Source: Motacilla alba alba (lineage: Eukaryota; Chordata; Aves; Passeriformes; Motacillidae). Taken from it: a stretch of 64,000 nucleotides of DNA. A program made the position numbers and the translations under genes. Where the stretch lies: the NCBI RefSeq assembly GCF_015832195.1, contig NC_052019.1, forward strand, positions 42,349,016 through 42,413,015. The letters are read 5' to 3'. This document shows, in pieces, positions 1-13,719 of this stretch (positions are counted from its first letter, which is position 1; each line of letters opens with the position of its first letter). Below the pieces are notes generated by a model. The model saw only the letters and a list, made by a program, of their open reading frames with translations. It was not told the DNA's origin and did not search any database.

Positions 1-3000
1 ATTTAACCAGAAGAAAGATTTCTATTGATTTCACAAACTACAATTTTTTTTAACATAACATCTTTAAAGATTTCCTATGCCTGTAGGACAACCATGTAGG
101 CACAAATTTCCCAATCAAGACACATTTGCTAAGCACAGATACTGTAAATACCTGGTTGCACATTTATAAAGAACATCATAAAAGACAAGTTCTTTGTTGC
201 TTCAACACCCTAAGAAAGTCACTCTCTTTTGGAAACATTAACACTTCCTTCCAAAAAAAGAACAGTCCAAACCAAATTATAACTCCATTCCATATCCTGA
301 TAAAGTTTCAGAACAAAATGGTTTGTGTCGATGAGAAAAGGCCAAGGAAAGGCAAACAATAAGTCTGGCCTGCTCTACACCAAACTAGTTTCATGCTAGT
401 TTGACATTGTAAAAAAAGCCTTTTCTGAGGTACAATTTATATTTTCAACCAGACAAAGACTTTTACCTTGCCAAAAGATTACAAAGAAGGCCTGGTAAAT
501 GAAAACCAGCCCAGCATTGGTATATGAAGTATTAGTGTCTCCTCCCTTCTCACTCAATGGGATTAGTTTACAATAATGTGTATTTTCACAACAAGAAGCC
601 CACATACACCCTTGTCATTACAGAATTGTTTAGGTTTCTAATATTATGTCATATACAGGGGTAGGACTCAACATGCCACATGCAAACACCAACTTTTCAT
701 CTTCAGTTACTGCTAATGTGTGTCACAAAACAGGCCTCGGCTTGGTATTACCCCTGAATCTCTGTGATCCTTACATTAGAACTGCAATCCTGCTCTTGAG
801 TGTCATTACTCTAAAATACTTCATAACATAAAGTCTCTCCAGCTACCAAAAGCAATTTGCATGCACCAAAGACCCTACCTAAAGTATGCAAAGATGCTCA
901 GTTCTGTTTAAATTTCACAAGCATTTTCGTAGTCTTCCCAGGTCTGAAAGACCTGTAAACTCCTCATTGGAGTTCAGAAAATGCAGAGTGCCTTGGGTGA
1001 GGACCTTTACCCAGGGAAAGGCACTGTCCTCCCCAGTGGCAGGAGGTTCACTGCACACAGAGCTGCACTGCTCCATCCCCAGCAGGGCTGCTCACAGCGG
1101 CACAGCCACAGCGAGGCACAGGACAGGCTTTGCATGAGTCTGGTAAGTCAACATTACGATGGGAAAAATTCACCCAATGCCAAGTGCTCCAGCGTAACCA
1201 CATAACACTTCATTTGTGTGCTAAAAACTCAACTGGGATTTAAATGAATTAGATCCTTGTGCACAAGAGAAAGTTAACCGTTGCTGAATAAACCTTTTTT
1301 ATTAGTGTATCAGAATTCAAAAGACTATAGCACTTAAAAAATAGTTTAATTTGAATGCAAATTAAAAGACTGACATACTGTGTCTTCAAATATTCCTGTT
1401 TCATAATTGTTTCTTCTTTTTTGCTGTTGTTTTATGAGTGCGATATTCCACCAGGGTCTTCTTTTTCCTATGTGCAACAAAACAAAAGATATCTCCTAAG
1501 AGCAGATGAAATAAATCAGAACACTCAAAGTCAAGGCTCTCACTCTGGTTCGACTTAAAACAGAAAAAAACACATTACAAAGTACACCAAGAGTTTGCCA
1601 AGTCTCTTTAGTGACCCGGAAACTGATTATGATGTACTGCATTTTGCAAGTTACTAAATCTGCCCACATGTACAACACCAAAACAAAATGCTGGGACTCT
1701 GTCACCAACAGGATTTTCTGTTCAAAATTAGACAGATGCAGTAGCATAGTGACTCTCAAGGAAATCCCTTGGGATTAACCGCTCCCACCAGTTAATCTTG
1801 GTGGTTATCTGGATGAAACCAACAGGCATAGAATTCTCTGAAGATATCAGCAGCTGCACCTTCAGTGGAATATTTCTATCAGCTGTGCTGCAGAATCCTT
1901 CATGGTAACCTCTGCCCCTCAAAAAGCCTCGGCTGAGACTGGAGGGCTAAAGTCAAATCTTCATCCCAGTGGCTGTGCCTGCCTCCTCTTACGTGTGCAC
2001 TCCTGTCAGTGTGTGAAAATAACTGCACTGTTCCCAGCTCCCTTGGGGAGCGGTGCAGGACAAAGACAAAACTTTGCATTCAGAAGTATCATTCATTTTT
2101 TCATCAGCACAAGGTCCTGACCCAAAGCCATCTCAAGCTGGCTGTTGTCTGTCCGTTTGCTCCCCTGGGCTTTTGAGCAGCACAGGTTTCAGTGTGGTAT
2201 AAAGCTGAGCACAATTATTTTCACACACAAATACAATGACAAGAGGTCACCCTGGCTGTGCCTACCAAAGCCAAGGGGTCCTAATATAAGAAGTGACTGA
2301 ATTAGTGTACAGAGAACAAGGCTGAAAAATTAAATTATATGTGCTACAGAAAAATCTGTCTTTGCTTCCTGAGCCGTTCTTGCTTTCATACTCAAGTGTT
2401 TTGTGTTTCCCTTGTCAGTAAGCACCACCACTTGGGAATGGCTGTGTCCTTGCGTGGACAGATGATTCATAGTGTTGTTGCTGCAACTTCTGTGTGTCTT
2501 CTGGAAAATTTCTGTCCTAATGCTACTTTTTTTCTTAAAGAAATGTAATTTTAAGTCAAACCAGGTTTTCAAATACCTCACCAAGTCAAATGAAGTCCAA
2601 GTGGGTAACAGGCAGTTTTATTTTCTTGCTACAAATTTTCCAATGACACCTATTTTTATGTTACCAAGGGAAACCTCCATGATTTACTAACTACAAGCCC
2701 TTTAACAAACATGAATTCAAATAAGCACTTGTAGAGAACAAAAACAAATGCTTCATTCTGAAAGGTATGTTTTCCTTTTAAACACTTCTTCCGTTAGAAT
2801 AGGAACATAAATTCAACTGATTTTCACTTTTTTTTTTTAAACAAAAACCTACTTCCCCCCACCTCCCATTCCAGATGGCTAGATGTTGATTCAGTGCAAA
2901 GAACTTGGGAGGCTAAGCAAACATGAGCCTAGTTTGACAATCCATTATAACTTGGCTAATGCTCCTCTGTCACCAATAATCAAGGCTTTGCTAACACTTT

Positions 3001-4916
3001 CATTTCTTTCTTTTTTTTTGCCGAGTACACGGCACTCTGCTCAGCTGAATCACCAGGATTTCTTTTCTGTCAAGAGGGCCCTTTCTTTTAAGGCTTCTTA
3101 AGGGAAAAATATTTCTTTCTTCAATGAAGCCCTTGAAGTGGTTTGCTTCTTGCAGGTGAATTTGCAGAAATGTTGGTTTGCAGAATAGTTTCAGGCATAG
3201 CTTTCTCTCTGCCCCCTCCTTTTCCAATGCAGCACTGTGCAGGGCAACAGTGCCCAGCTGCAGCCCTTAACCCTGTATTGTCTGCTCTGCCTCAGCACTA
3301 TTTGAAGAAAATCCAAATCTGAGACTTGATTTAACAGAAGTCCCAACTCTGCCTCTTACAAAGTTCCTCAACCTTATTAGAACACCTCCAAACAAAACAA
3401 TCCCACTACTTCAGACTTCTTTATCAACTTCTTTATGGGGGCCTGAAACTCCAGTTTTAAAGGCATATTGAACCACAGTGCTAGCTTGTGGGCATAGGTT
3501 CTCCAAACACCCAAAATCAGGTTCTCCCAAGGGAAATCTGGTTGCAGTGAACCAACAGTTCAGCCGTGGGTGCACAAGCCTGTGTGCATCCCCAGTCCCT
3601 GTGGAGAAAATATAATTGCACCTTAGCTTGTTGGTACAGGTGTCTCCAAAGAGGCTTTGGCATGGCCACAGGCTCTGTTCTTGCCCTGTTCCCATGAAGG
3701 AAGGAGCAGTGGCTGTACAAAGAACACCAGCACCTGTCTCTGCAAAGGAGCATGAGGGGGACTGGCCTGGCACACAAATCACAAGCAGTGCAGGAGGGAC
3801 GTGTGTCCTGCATCTGCCAGGCAATACATCTCTCCTGGTCAATCTCCAGAGTCAGTGAGGTGAACCACATGCTGGGCTAAGGTAAGCAAAGCTTGGCAAG
3901 TTTGTATTTCCTTACGGAGCACTGCCGCTGCAGGAAGGGGCACCTCTGGACTGGACAAAACCTAACAAATGGGGATCTCCAACTTCTCTCAGCTGGGGTC
4001 TCTTGGATGAAGCAAAGCAGGAGCAAAAAAATAAATGCATTTTACCCAGTCTCTGTGGGAATACAAACATTTAAGAAGATTTTGTAATGTGAAGTTTAAT
4101 ATAGAAACAAGGGTAACATATTGAAAAGATTCTATGGCAGTAAAACTTAATTTAAAAGAACAGTGACTTAGGAGCCCTGAAAATTACTCCTGCCAATGCC
4201 CTCAGACCTGGGGTTTTAAATCACTTTGGTTCTCTCATAGATTGGGAATTTCAGCATTTAAAAGTGATGTCTAAGGCCTTCATTCAAAACTAACATATTT
4301 ATAAAGGCCTTGAAATCTCATTCCTGCCCCCGTCATGGGATAGGCAATGCCCTCCCCCCCGCATTGCAATAAGTTTAAGGCAGAAATGTTTCTATAGCAC
4401 AACCACTTAAGTGAAGCCTTTTCCCATGCCTTTCCTCCCTGCCACCAAGAGAAGGCAAAGCCCTAAAGCCCTATAGGGGACTCTCTGCATCATGGGGTTG
4501 TTCTGAGCAGGGACTGACCACACTGGAGTGGAATCCATGGGATGTGTGGTCACCTCCCGGAGAGCAGTGCCCCTGGCAGGCACATGGCAGGGAGAAGGTT
4601 GGGGACCTTGCTCTATGGGACTGTCAGCAGGACAGGATGATCCATTGTAGTCCCACATGCCACAGCATGCTCCTACCTGCTGGGATGAGCATGGGGCCAG
4701 TGAGCTCATTTCCCACCATGAATTAAGAGAGAAAAGACATACCTGCCGATGCAAGGCTAGCATGCCTGCCCCACTTCTAATGCTGCAGAGAAGAGGGGGC
4801 CCAGCTTTCGATGGCAGGAGCATCCTAAAGCACTTGACTTGCAGAGCCAAACAGTCGGTGAGCCAGAAGACGTGGAGGGAGCCAGCAGAGAGCACAGCAT
4901 CCAAACCAGCAAATCC

Positions 4917-4954
4917 CTTAAGCACGTGTTTAAGAGCTTTACTAAACCTGGACC
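4917..4954. repeat. Possible ancient amniote repeat with palindromic E-box
   Basis: CTTAAGCACGTGTTTAAG (4917-4934) is a near-perfect palindrome centred on the E-box CACGTG (4923-4928), followed by AGCTTTACTAAACCTGGACC. This resembles the tail of a very old interspersed repeat common in reptile and bird genomes (CTTAAGCACGTGCTTAAG-type). The family name is not certain. Confidence 0.45.
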
Positions 4955-7900
4955 ACAGCCTGTCTTCACAAATGGCCCTCACAGATCCTGGGATACCTGC
5001 TGGTACTCCATGAAGGGACAAGGAGGCTGCTCAAAGCCCTGCAAAAGCATACCATGGCAAGCAAAGAGAGCAGGGGAAGGTGGGTACAGTCTGCAGCCCT
5101 CGAGAGCAAAGACGATCTGCATCCAAAGGGATGCTCCTTGGAGCAGTTCACTTCTCTGGGCAGTCACATTGACTTATTACCATACAACATCTTTCCTCTC
5201 TTTTTTCTTTTGCCCTGTTGTTTTGTTGGTTTTTTGGTTGTTTTTTTTTTTACTCTAATGTTGCTTATTTCACATTCTCATCTCCAGTGGAAAAGCCTTA
5301 TCCTACATATGTTCTGCAGATTATTGGACCCACCTCCCCTTCCAAGTGTTTCAACAACAATCACTTGTTTTCTGTGCAGCAAGAGGGATTACAGCCCTGT
5401 GGCATCTTTCTGCATTCTTTAAAAATCTTCTCTCCTCTCTGGGGAAGAATCTGTTTCTGATGTTAATGTGGTGCTACGTGTTTTTAAAGTGCTCTGATCC
5501 TTCCTGCTATCACCACAATATGGTGATAAATTAAGAGTTTAATTTCAGTTTAATTTGCACATGCAGATTAAGAAACAGAGGGGACAGGGCATGGAAGGAC
5601 AAGAACAACTCTAATATCTCTGCCTTGCTCATGTGCATTTCTGGTGACTGTAAACTGCTTCATCCTAGTGTTGATGAAGAAAATGTAAGAAACTTGAAGA
5701 TTTAATAGATGCAATATTATTTTTACTCAGATATTATGGAAGGTGAGAATTTAAGAAAAACTCCTTGGCAACAGAGTTAACACAAATCCTTCTCATTTGC
5801 CTTAAGCTTCTATTCCTCATTCTTAGTACTGCAAGAAGGCAGTGGCATCCTGCAACAAGCTGAAGTATGCCCTTAAACCCTTAACTGAGCTGAAGAGGTT
5901 TGGATAAACAATTCTCCAGCACAGGAATTACTTATTCCAGTGAGATGGATGGAAACAGAGATGCAGGCTCTCCAGTGAAGGCACAAGCCCTCCAAAGACA
6001 TCCAGAAGGAGACAATCTCATCCCTGCTGAAGGCATGATGGTCTTCAGCCTGACCAGCCATGGTGGAGCCATTCAGGATGCAGGACCTCCAGCCCGGTGG
6101 CCATATGGACAGCTGGCCTTACCAACCCTTGCAAAGGCAATGGGGGGACTCTGCACCTCTCAGGCACCCCATTTCTCCAACTCTTAGACGACAGAGACAA
6201 GTTTAGAAAATGTTATAAAGAAAAAGGTTGGAGCAAAGACCACTCAGATCCTGGCAAGACTGTTTAAATTGATTGAAGTGATAAAAATGGAATGCCCATA
6301 TTTTGAGTGTAACATATAGAAATGGTGCTGGGCATCAGGAACTTTTCAAAGAGTGCTAATTTATAGATGCTTTTCTAAGGAGGACAAGTGAGTATATTAC
6401 TTTTCCTTTAATGTGCAGCTGCAACAGCAAACCACACACACTGCAGATTTTACAACCTTGCTAATTTTCCCTAAGTCTTGGGAGATATTGGTGGTAAGTA
6501 TAACAGTATTTTGTTTCAACCTAAGAAGAAAAAGAAAACTGAAAACGAAAGAATTTGTTTTCAGAGTACAGTTAACAGCTAAATTGAAGAGATATCAACT
6601 CTGATCCCTACAGAACAGCCAGTGATGCCAGGGAGACTGGTTTGTAGTCTCAATTCAACTAAAGAAATTGGGGAGCTATTCTTAGTCCTGTTAATGTTAA
6701 TGTGAAAAATGGACATCCTAAGCATGCAGGAACAAAATGGCAACCTAAAGGAAATGCTGTACGAATCAGTAACCCAATGGGCTGCATGCAGAAGAGTTGG
6801 AGCTATGGGAAGAGACACTCTAGGAGCATTGCACTGGGTGAGGTACGTGCAGGAAGAGGAATCAGCTTCCAGCTCTGGAACACATTTTCCCAATTTTACA
6901 TTCCCGTTTCTAAAATAGACAGCTATAAAACTAGTTCATTAGGGTGTGAAGAGGCTCAGATACTGAAGAAAGGAGGAGCATGTAAGAGCTGAGACTGAAA
7001 GCCTCATCCCCTGTTAGCATCACCATCCGAAGCACCGACCAGCCATTTTATTTTATGCCAGCTCTTAAAGCTTTGATTGTTGCTTTGGTCTCATAGGAGA
7101 AGGAAACAATGATTTTCATGGCATCATATCAGAATAGCTCAGTAGTGGGGTAGCAGCCTACATTTCAAAAATTTAAGGGGAAAGCTTTTTATCCAAGTCA
7201 AAAATAAGAGAGCTTTGACTGCAGGCTTGCCTGACTGCCTATGTTGAAGGGATGGAAGTAACTTTCTCTATGACTAAAACATTTTCTGGGGACATAAATT
7301 AAGATCTTCTGTCCAAATTCTAACCACAGTCCAAATTTGTAAATAAAACATTTCAGTCATGCCTTAATATGAGGGGGGCAGGCTGCAGAGACAGGTTGTC
7401 TACAACAGACCCAAAATGGAACTGGAGAACTTTCTCCTCATTCTATGGACTTTTGTCCTTGCTTGTAGATCTATGGGAAAAATTCACTGTCGAACCCTCA
7501 AGAGACGTCCACAATGCTTCTCACGTTCCAAAATCACTGGGACAGCTCACATAATAAAATATTTGCTGGAAAGGCACCAAGGCATATTAAGTACAGAGGC
7601 AGCCTTAACTCTCACTTTCCACAATTTCATGAGCCTGAGTCAGAACTGCAATGTTTTTTGAACTATATATGGACTTAACTTACGGCATTTCTTCACCCAT
7701 CCAACACCTTTTTATTTACTCCCATATGTTATCTCATATTATCTCATTAGTTAGGTTATTTTAGCTGCACTTAACATGCAGGTGATATTCCAGTTTGCTA
7801 CCTAGTCATAAAACTCTGTATCCTTCTATTGTCATTGGGGTTTTCCAAAATACACACTAATTGTACCATCTCAAGATATATTACACCCGCTGAAAGCATT

Positions 7901-10900
7901 ATTAAGCATTTCACTACTGTAATAAAAATGAAAATGTACAAACAGAAAAATCACAGATTTTTTTTGTACTCCATTCTCATTATTCTAATTTTCATTTGCT
8001 TCTGATTCTATATATATCCTGATTAACAAATGCCACACGAGAGACTTAAAACTAAATGGTCTGGAAATGGGAATAGAAGTTAAGTAAGTTCATAATGGCA
8101 CCCAGAGATCAGCCAAAATAATTTTTAAACTGCTCCTCACCAAGCTATTAAAGCACAAGGCTAGCTACACTCACCAGCACAAAAGCAATGATATCATCAG
8201 CTTGCTAATCTATCTTCCATTTTAAGACCACCATCAGTCAAGCAGAAGACTCAGCTTGTTGGGTTCATTCCATAAATAGTTATTAGCCACAGCACCAAGT
8301 AGAGTGAGGAAAGAATGTCAATGTCCAGGAATGAGTTTGTGTTGCAAGGAAGAAGCAGCAAGAGAAATTAAACCTGCTTTGTCCTTAAACTGAGAGATCA
8401 TCCTCTGGCTCACAGGGAAACCCAACCAACTCTCTCTCCCTTTCCATTTTGCCTTACTGGTCTGAGGCCAAGACTTTTCAAGTGATTCTGGTGTAGAAAT
8501 TCAGCATACTAAATGTATATACTCATTTACTATATTCACAGAAAAACAGTTTATCTCTTAAACCTTTACATTTGAAAATTTTATATTTTGGAATTAGTCT
8601 GCACTGCCCACAATTCATGGTGGCTTCTTCCTTTCTTAGACATCAAACATGACAGGCTTCCTGAGCTATGTATTTCCTCCTTCAGAAACTAATTGCTGCT
8701 GTAGTACATATGAAATAGATTTCAGCATTCATGTTTCATCCAAAAAAGATTATTTGATGAAGCACCATTGGGTGAGATGGCAATTCATGAATTTTCTCAA
8801 TTATTTCAGAGACAACAAGAATTTCTGGGTGTCTCTGCTAAATTTTCAATCACGATTAATTATTTAATTAAACAGGTGAAATAATAGGCAAAAGTAGACC
8901 ACATTTTGATTCATTACAGGCCGTACCAAAAAATCATGTTTTGCCCCAGATCTGTGAAGAGAGACAGTGAGACTAAGTTGTAAAGACTGAATACACCAAA
9001 GTAAAAATAAGAAGCAAGTAGCTTGCAGTGTTAGAACTTAAGGTGTAGGGTTTTTCAAAATAATCTGCCAAGATAGGTCAAATGCTACTGGTCTTTAAAA
9101 AAATCCCTGTGTAGCCAATCTGGAAACTCAGAAGCAGACAGAACAAGCTCTTGAAGCTCATATCAATCAACTTGAGGAGCTTATTTCAGCTCTAATGAGC
9201 CTTCCTGAGTACATACCATGCACTGCAGTGTGTATCAGCAAAATCATCCACAGCTCTACACAGCATTCCCACTTCCAAACAAGGAAATAAAAAGGACAAC
9301 CAGCAAGACTTATCTTCTCCTTTAACCAGTGATACATACCTTACAATTTGTATGCCTATGGTTCACTGAGGGGAAAAAGTAACAAAACACAACAAACATA
9401 ATTCTTCTCCTAAAAGAGTGCTGCTCCAGCAGCACTGTGATCTCCAGGCTCCAGTAGGACCATTGCCAGAAGCAGATCAAAATCTCATTCCTGTCACCGA
9501 GGCACAGTTTTGTGAAACCATGCATGCCAAAGCCTAAGAAATATTGTGCAAAAGTCAAACTGCATGTTTTTTGAGGAAGAGTTACTGGCACACAGTGTAT
9601 TAACACATAGCAGTAACACAGAAACCTGTGTATGCGCCCTTTATATGGAAACAAAACCAGTACAGATGTTTGCTATCAGTGCAAACCTGCACCCTTTTAA
9701 GTACATCATCTTCAGCCACGCACAGAACGTTCAACAACTATCCTTGAGTGAGGAAAAACATTCGGTTCACACGTACCCCTTAAATCAACAAGAAACAGTG
9801 CTCTGCAGGGGTTAATGCGCCAAGGAATCAAAATCTGTATTTGACTTTCCTACAGAGATCGTGAGATCTTGACTACCCAATTCCTCCCTAATTTCTCAAA
9901 ACAGAGGCTATGCATGTCAACTATACATAGAAATGTTTAAAGAGCTTAGTGTTCCAGCTATTTGTGTGGAAAGCAAACCTTAAATACTATTAATTCCCTA
10001 ACTCTAACCACACAAATACATTAACACTGACTTTCATTAACACAGCATGGAATTAAATACAGTGTGAGGGTGTCATAGTCTCACAAGAACCCTAAACGAC
10101 TGTAACTTGTAAGTCAAGCCAAAAGAGAAGAATGTGTTGGTGATGACTTCTAAATGATAAATCTTCAATACTTCTTACTAGGACTAGTATTTGACATCAC
10201 TTTCCAGTTGTTTCAGAGCGCTACATTTCTCAAAATGAAACCTACACCATACAAGTCTGGTCAGGTGAAAGTTGTTGTGAATTGTATTGTCTGTCAGAGA
10301 ATTATCTACTGCATCTTGCAAGTTTTCAATTACGTATTTTACTCTCTACTAATCATTCTATGAATAAGCAAAAATTAATATTGCACAGCATTTTATTGCC
10401 AGCTGCCACATTAACTATGATTGCTCTCCTTCACAGAAACAAAAAATGCAAATCTGAACGTTTCTTCAAGACAAGATCAGCTGAAGAAGTTACTGCTCTA
10501 GGAAGAAAGAAAGTGGATAATGTTCTCTTTCATCTACTTCTGAAACTTCCAGCCACCTCCTAGTTTGCATAGTCTGAGAAAATATGACTGAAAAGGGTTG
10601 CTGCAATATAAGAAATGAACACTGGGAGTCTTGGAATTGTTTAAAAGTGAAATAAAAATGTAGATATCAATTCCTCAAAGCCACAGGCTTCCGCTTAGGG
10701 CTGGTCAAAATCCCACTATAATTAATATGAATTTAGTGATTTGCTTTAATACCTGCCTTTCATAACCATTGTTCACGTAATATGAGCAAAACCACATTTT
10801 GAATTCTGTGGGATATACTCCATTTCTCTTACCAGTTCCAGGAAAGGATAAGAGATATTACATGGTGAATATGATGCACTTAGCTGTGATTTTATTGTCC

Positions 10901-13698
10901 CTTCATTTCTGCTGCCCTGTGGAATGTGCAGAGTAGCTGGTTCCTGTAACAAGGAAAACAATCCAAAATGAGTAGGGACCAGAAGGTAAAAAACTTATTA
11001 AATTCAGTGTATATTCATAGGGATATGGCTTCTATCTAGTCACTTGAAAATTCTGGTTCAGCAGACACCCTGTCATCACTCTGCTTTTTCAGCAATCCAA
11101 ACAGAGGACATCACCACTGATGTAACTGGGTATATGTCATATAATTGCTCTGGGACAGCATACTCTATAGATTTAGCACATGACTCCGTACATGCTACTG
11201 GGTTATTAACAAAAAAAGAGACATTAATCACTGTGACAGAAAACAGCACTATTCTCACTCTCTGAACTGAGACATCAAATAGACTCATTGCTAATTAGGA
11301 TGATGACAGCTAGAAATTAGATTTCAAAGACTCTGTTATTCCTCACTTTTGAAAATTATTCCTCACTGTCCTACCCTATTCGTTCTCACAAAACTTGAGG
11401 CAGCTCTTCTCTGATTCTGCTGCACAGTTTCCTGTTAACAGACACATAATAATGACAAATGAGAGAGAAGAAAGTGGTTATTAAGCCATTAGAAGCTAAA
11501 TGCACTATTTGAGCACTTCCAGCATTTACCTAGCTTTAAATTGCTTTTCTAAGGAACAGAAAATGATACAGAGCAGAAAATGTAAATCATCAATAATGTA
11601 ATAATGACCTGTGTGATACCTTGGAAGGGCTTAAGCATACCTTTAGATTTTCTTAACAAAAAAACCCATTGTCCTATCCTCACATATGAGTTCCTGCTTA
11701 CTTTCTTCACAGCTTTCCAGCATACATTAACCCTCTCTGTTATGTAACACTGCATAGGCACCCATGTCTCTGCCTGAAAGGATTCAGCAATATTTACCTG
11801 CATGTGGCTGTGCAGCCAGCAGGAGGATGGGACTGAATATTGAGTTCTATTTTCTTAACTTGTAAGAAATACTCAGCTACACTACCACAGAATTCTTCTT
11901 GGTGCTTGTCAAGGGGAAAATGTAAAAAAGGTGAAAGGCAAGCACGCTGTGCTTCCAGAGTGATTTGTCATAGGAACTTGACAACCTCTTGTGCAAAGGC
12001 ACCTAGCAGCGGATTAAATTACTCCGGATGATTTCTTTTCAGCTTGCCAAAAGAGGAATGAATATGAGGAACCTGACACATATGTGCCGGGTAGGAGCAG
12101 ACACAGAGCTGGATGGAAGAGGCTGCTAGGAGATCTGCAAATCCAAAAAGAGCAGTAGTGAGCAAAGCTGCCCTCAAAACCAGATGGTACCAAGAAACAA
12201 CAAGCGAATCCACAGAAACAGCTGAGGTGAACCTGTTTCCAGAGATAACCCTTTGTTTGTCTCATTGAGTAGACTATTGAACAGAGAGGTGGCAAGTATT
12301 GTTTAAAAACAAAATCTTTATTGGGGCAAAATCTGGAATGTTAATTTTTTTGCTGTTTTCTGAAGTTCGAGGTTTGTGTGTTTGTCGAGTCATGCTTTGA
12401 AACAGTCTTTTATCAAAAGTAGTTATGGTTGGGGTTTTTAGACAAAATATTTTGATAATGTGCTTTGAATATGTTCCAATAACCATTTCAAAACAAATTA
12501 CCGCTGACATTTTCAGGAGGTGAAGTGTTGGAAAAGCCCAGCTTTTCCCACAAGTCTTGTTTTGCTCTGGAAGAAACTCATGCAGGAATGAAAACATATT
12601 TCTCATCAAACTCCAAAAAGCTCATCTGGTAATATGGGGATTTGACTATTATTGGAGATGGTGATTCATTAATTTTAAAAGCCCCACTCAAACAGAAAGA
12701 GCATCCCACAGGGAAAAATACTGGGTGAGCGTCAGAGGTAATTCGCAGCAGTGACTTTCTCACCTTGGTTAAATGTTCATAAGAGGAAGAACTGAGCAGA
12801 AAAGTGACCCCTTCAGTCTTTTTGACCAAAGATAGCGCCTGTTTAGAAGTAAACTGCTTGTTAGCATACCTAGTGTATCTTTTTTCTGAGGATTAGGTAT
12901 CTTTTCTTCATTTTTCTCATGTTGAAATTGGCCTTTTGAAACTGCCTACATTTTGCAACTTCATTTTACTTTCTTTCCGTGACTGTGTAAAAAAGGAGTT
13001 ACAATGTAGTTGAACCATAATTCCATTGATGTTGTTTTTATAAGTCAATGTTGAATTAACTGCAGGCTGACAAAACAAGACATAACAGAAGAAAAAGAAT
13101 TTCTGCCTTCAGCTAACTTAATATATAATTACAACAGTATAGTGAGAAAGTAATACTACAATGGAAGTGCTCAAATAGTCAAAACAACAATGCATAAATT
13201 TCTGCATAAAAACACCAAAACCCTTCTCATGTAATCTTGGACTCAAGCTATGAGCATGGGGATAATAAGTGAAAATATCCTCCACTGGGACATTAATAAC
13301 CAGGTACGTTCAGTTTTAAAAGATCCACCAAAAAAAAAAAAAAACAACCTCTTAATGTTTCTCATAGCAATGAAACAGCTACTTAAATGGAAAAATGAAA
13401 ACTTAAAAGACAAATGGAGTGTAACTGTGATTAAGGATTTGTTTTTCAAAGGCACTCATCTATGTTATATGATTGGTGGACTTCAGTCCCTGTAGTGCAG
13501 CATGTTCAGATTCAAGGTCAGATTTTAGGGAGTACATGATGTTTTGATTGGAAAGTAGATATAAGGAGACTCTTTCAAACAATAATTAAAATAAAGACAT
13601 TGACATGAGGAATTTGGTTGTGGTTTCATAGGCAGCCCAGACAGTCTAGAAACTCGCTGACCAAACCAGGGCTGATGGTCTTCACCCCCCCTCACCAA

Positions 13699-13719
13699 CC
13701 CCCCCCCCCCCCCCCCCCC
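13699..13719. repeat. Poly(C) run of 21
   Basis: An uninterrupted run of about 21 C with further C-rich sequence on both sides (13684-13760). The G-rich complement could form a quadruplex. Length is prone to sequencing error. Confidence 0.85.

Noticed and set aside
3411..3870. Overlapping 117- and 143-codon minus-strand frames
   Set aside because: Two frames overlap over the same DNA without domain content; consistent with chance.
4407..5021. 204-codon minus-strand frame
   Set aside because: The translation resembles no known protein, and overlapping plus-strand frames are equally long; treated as chance.
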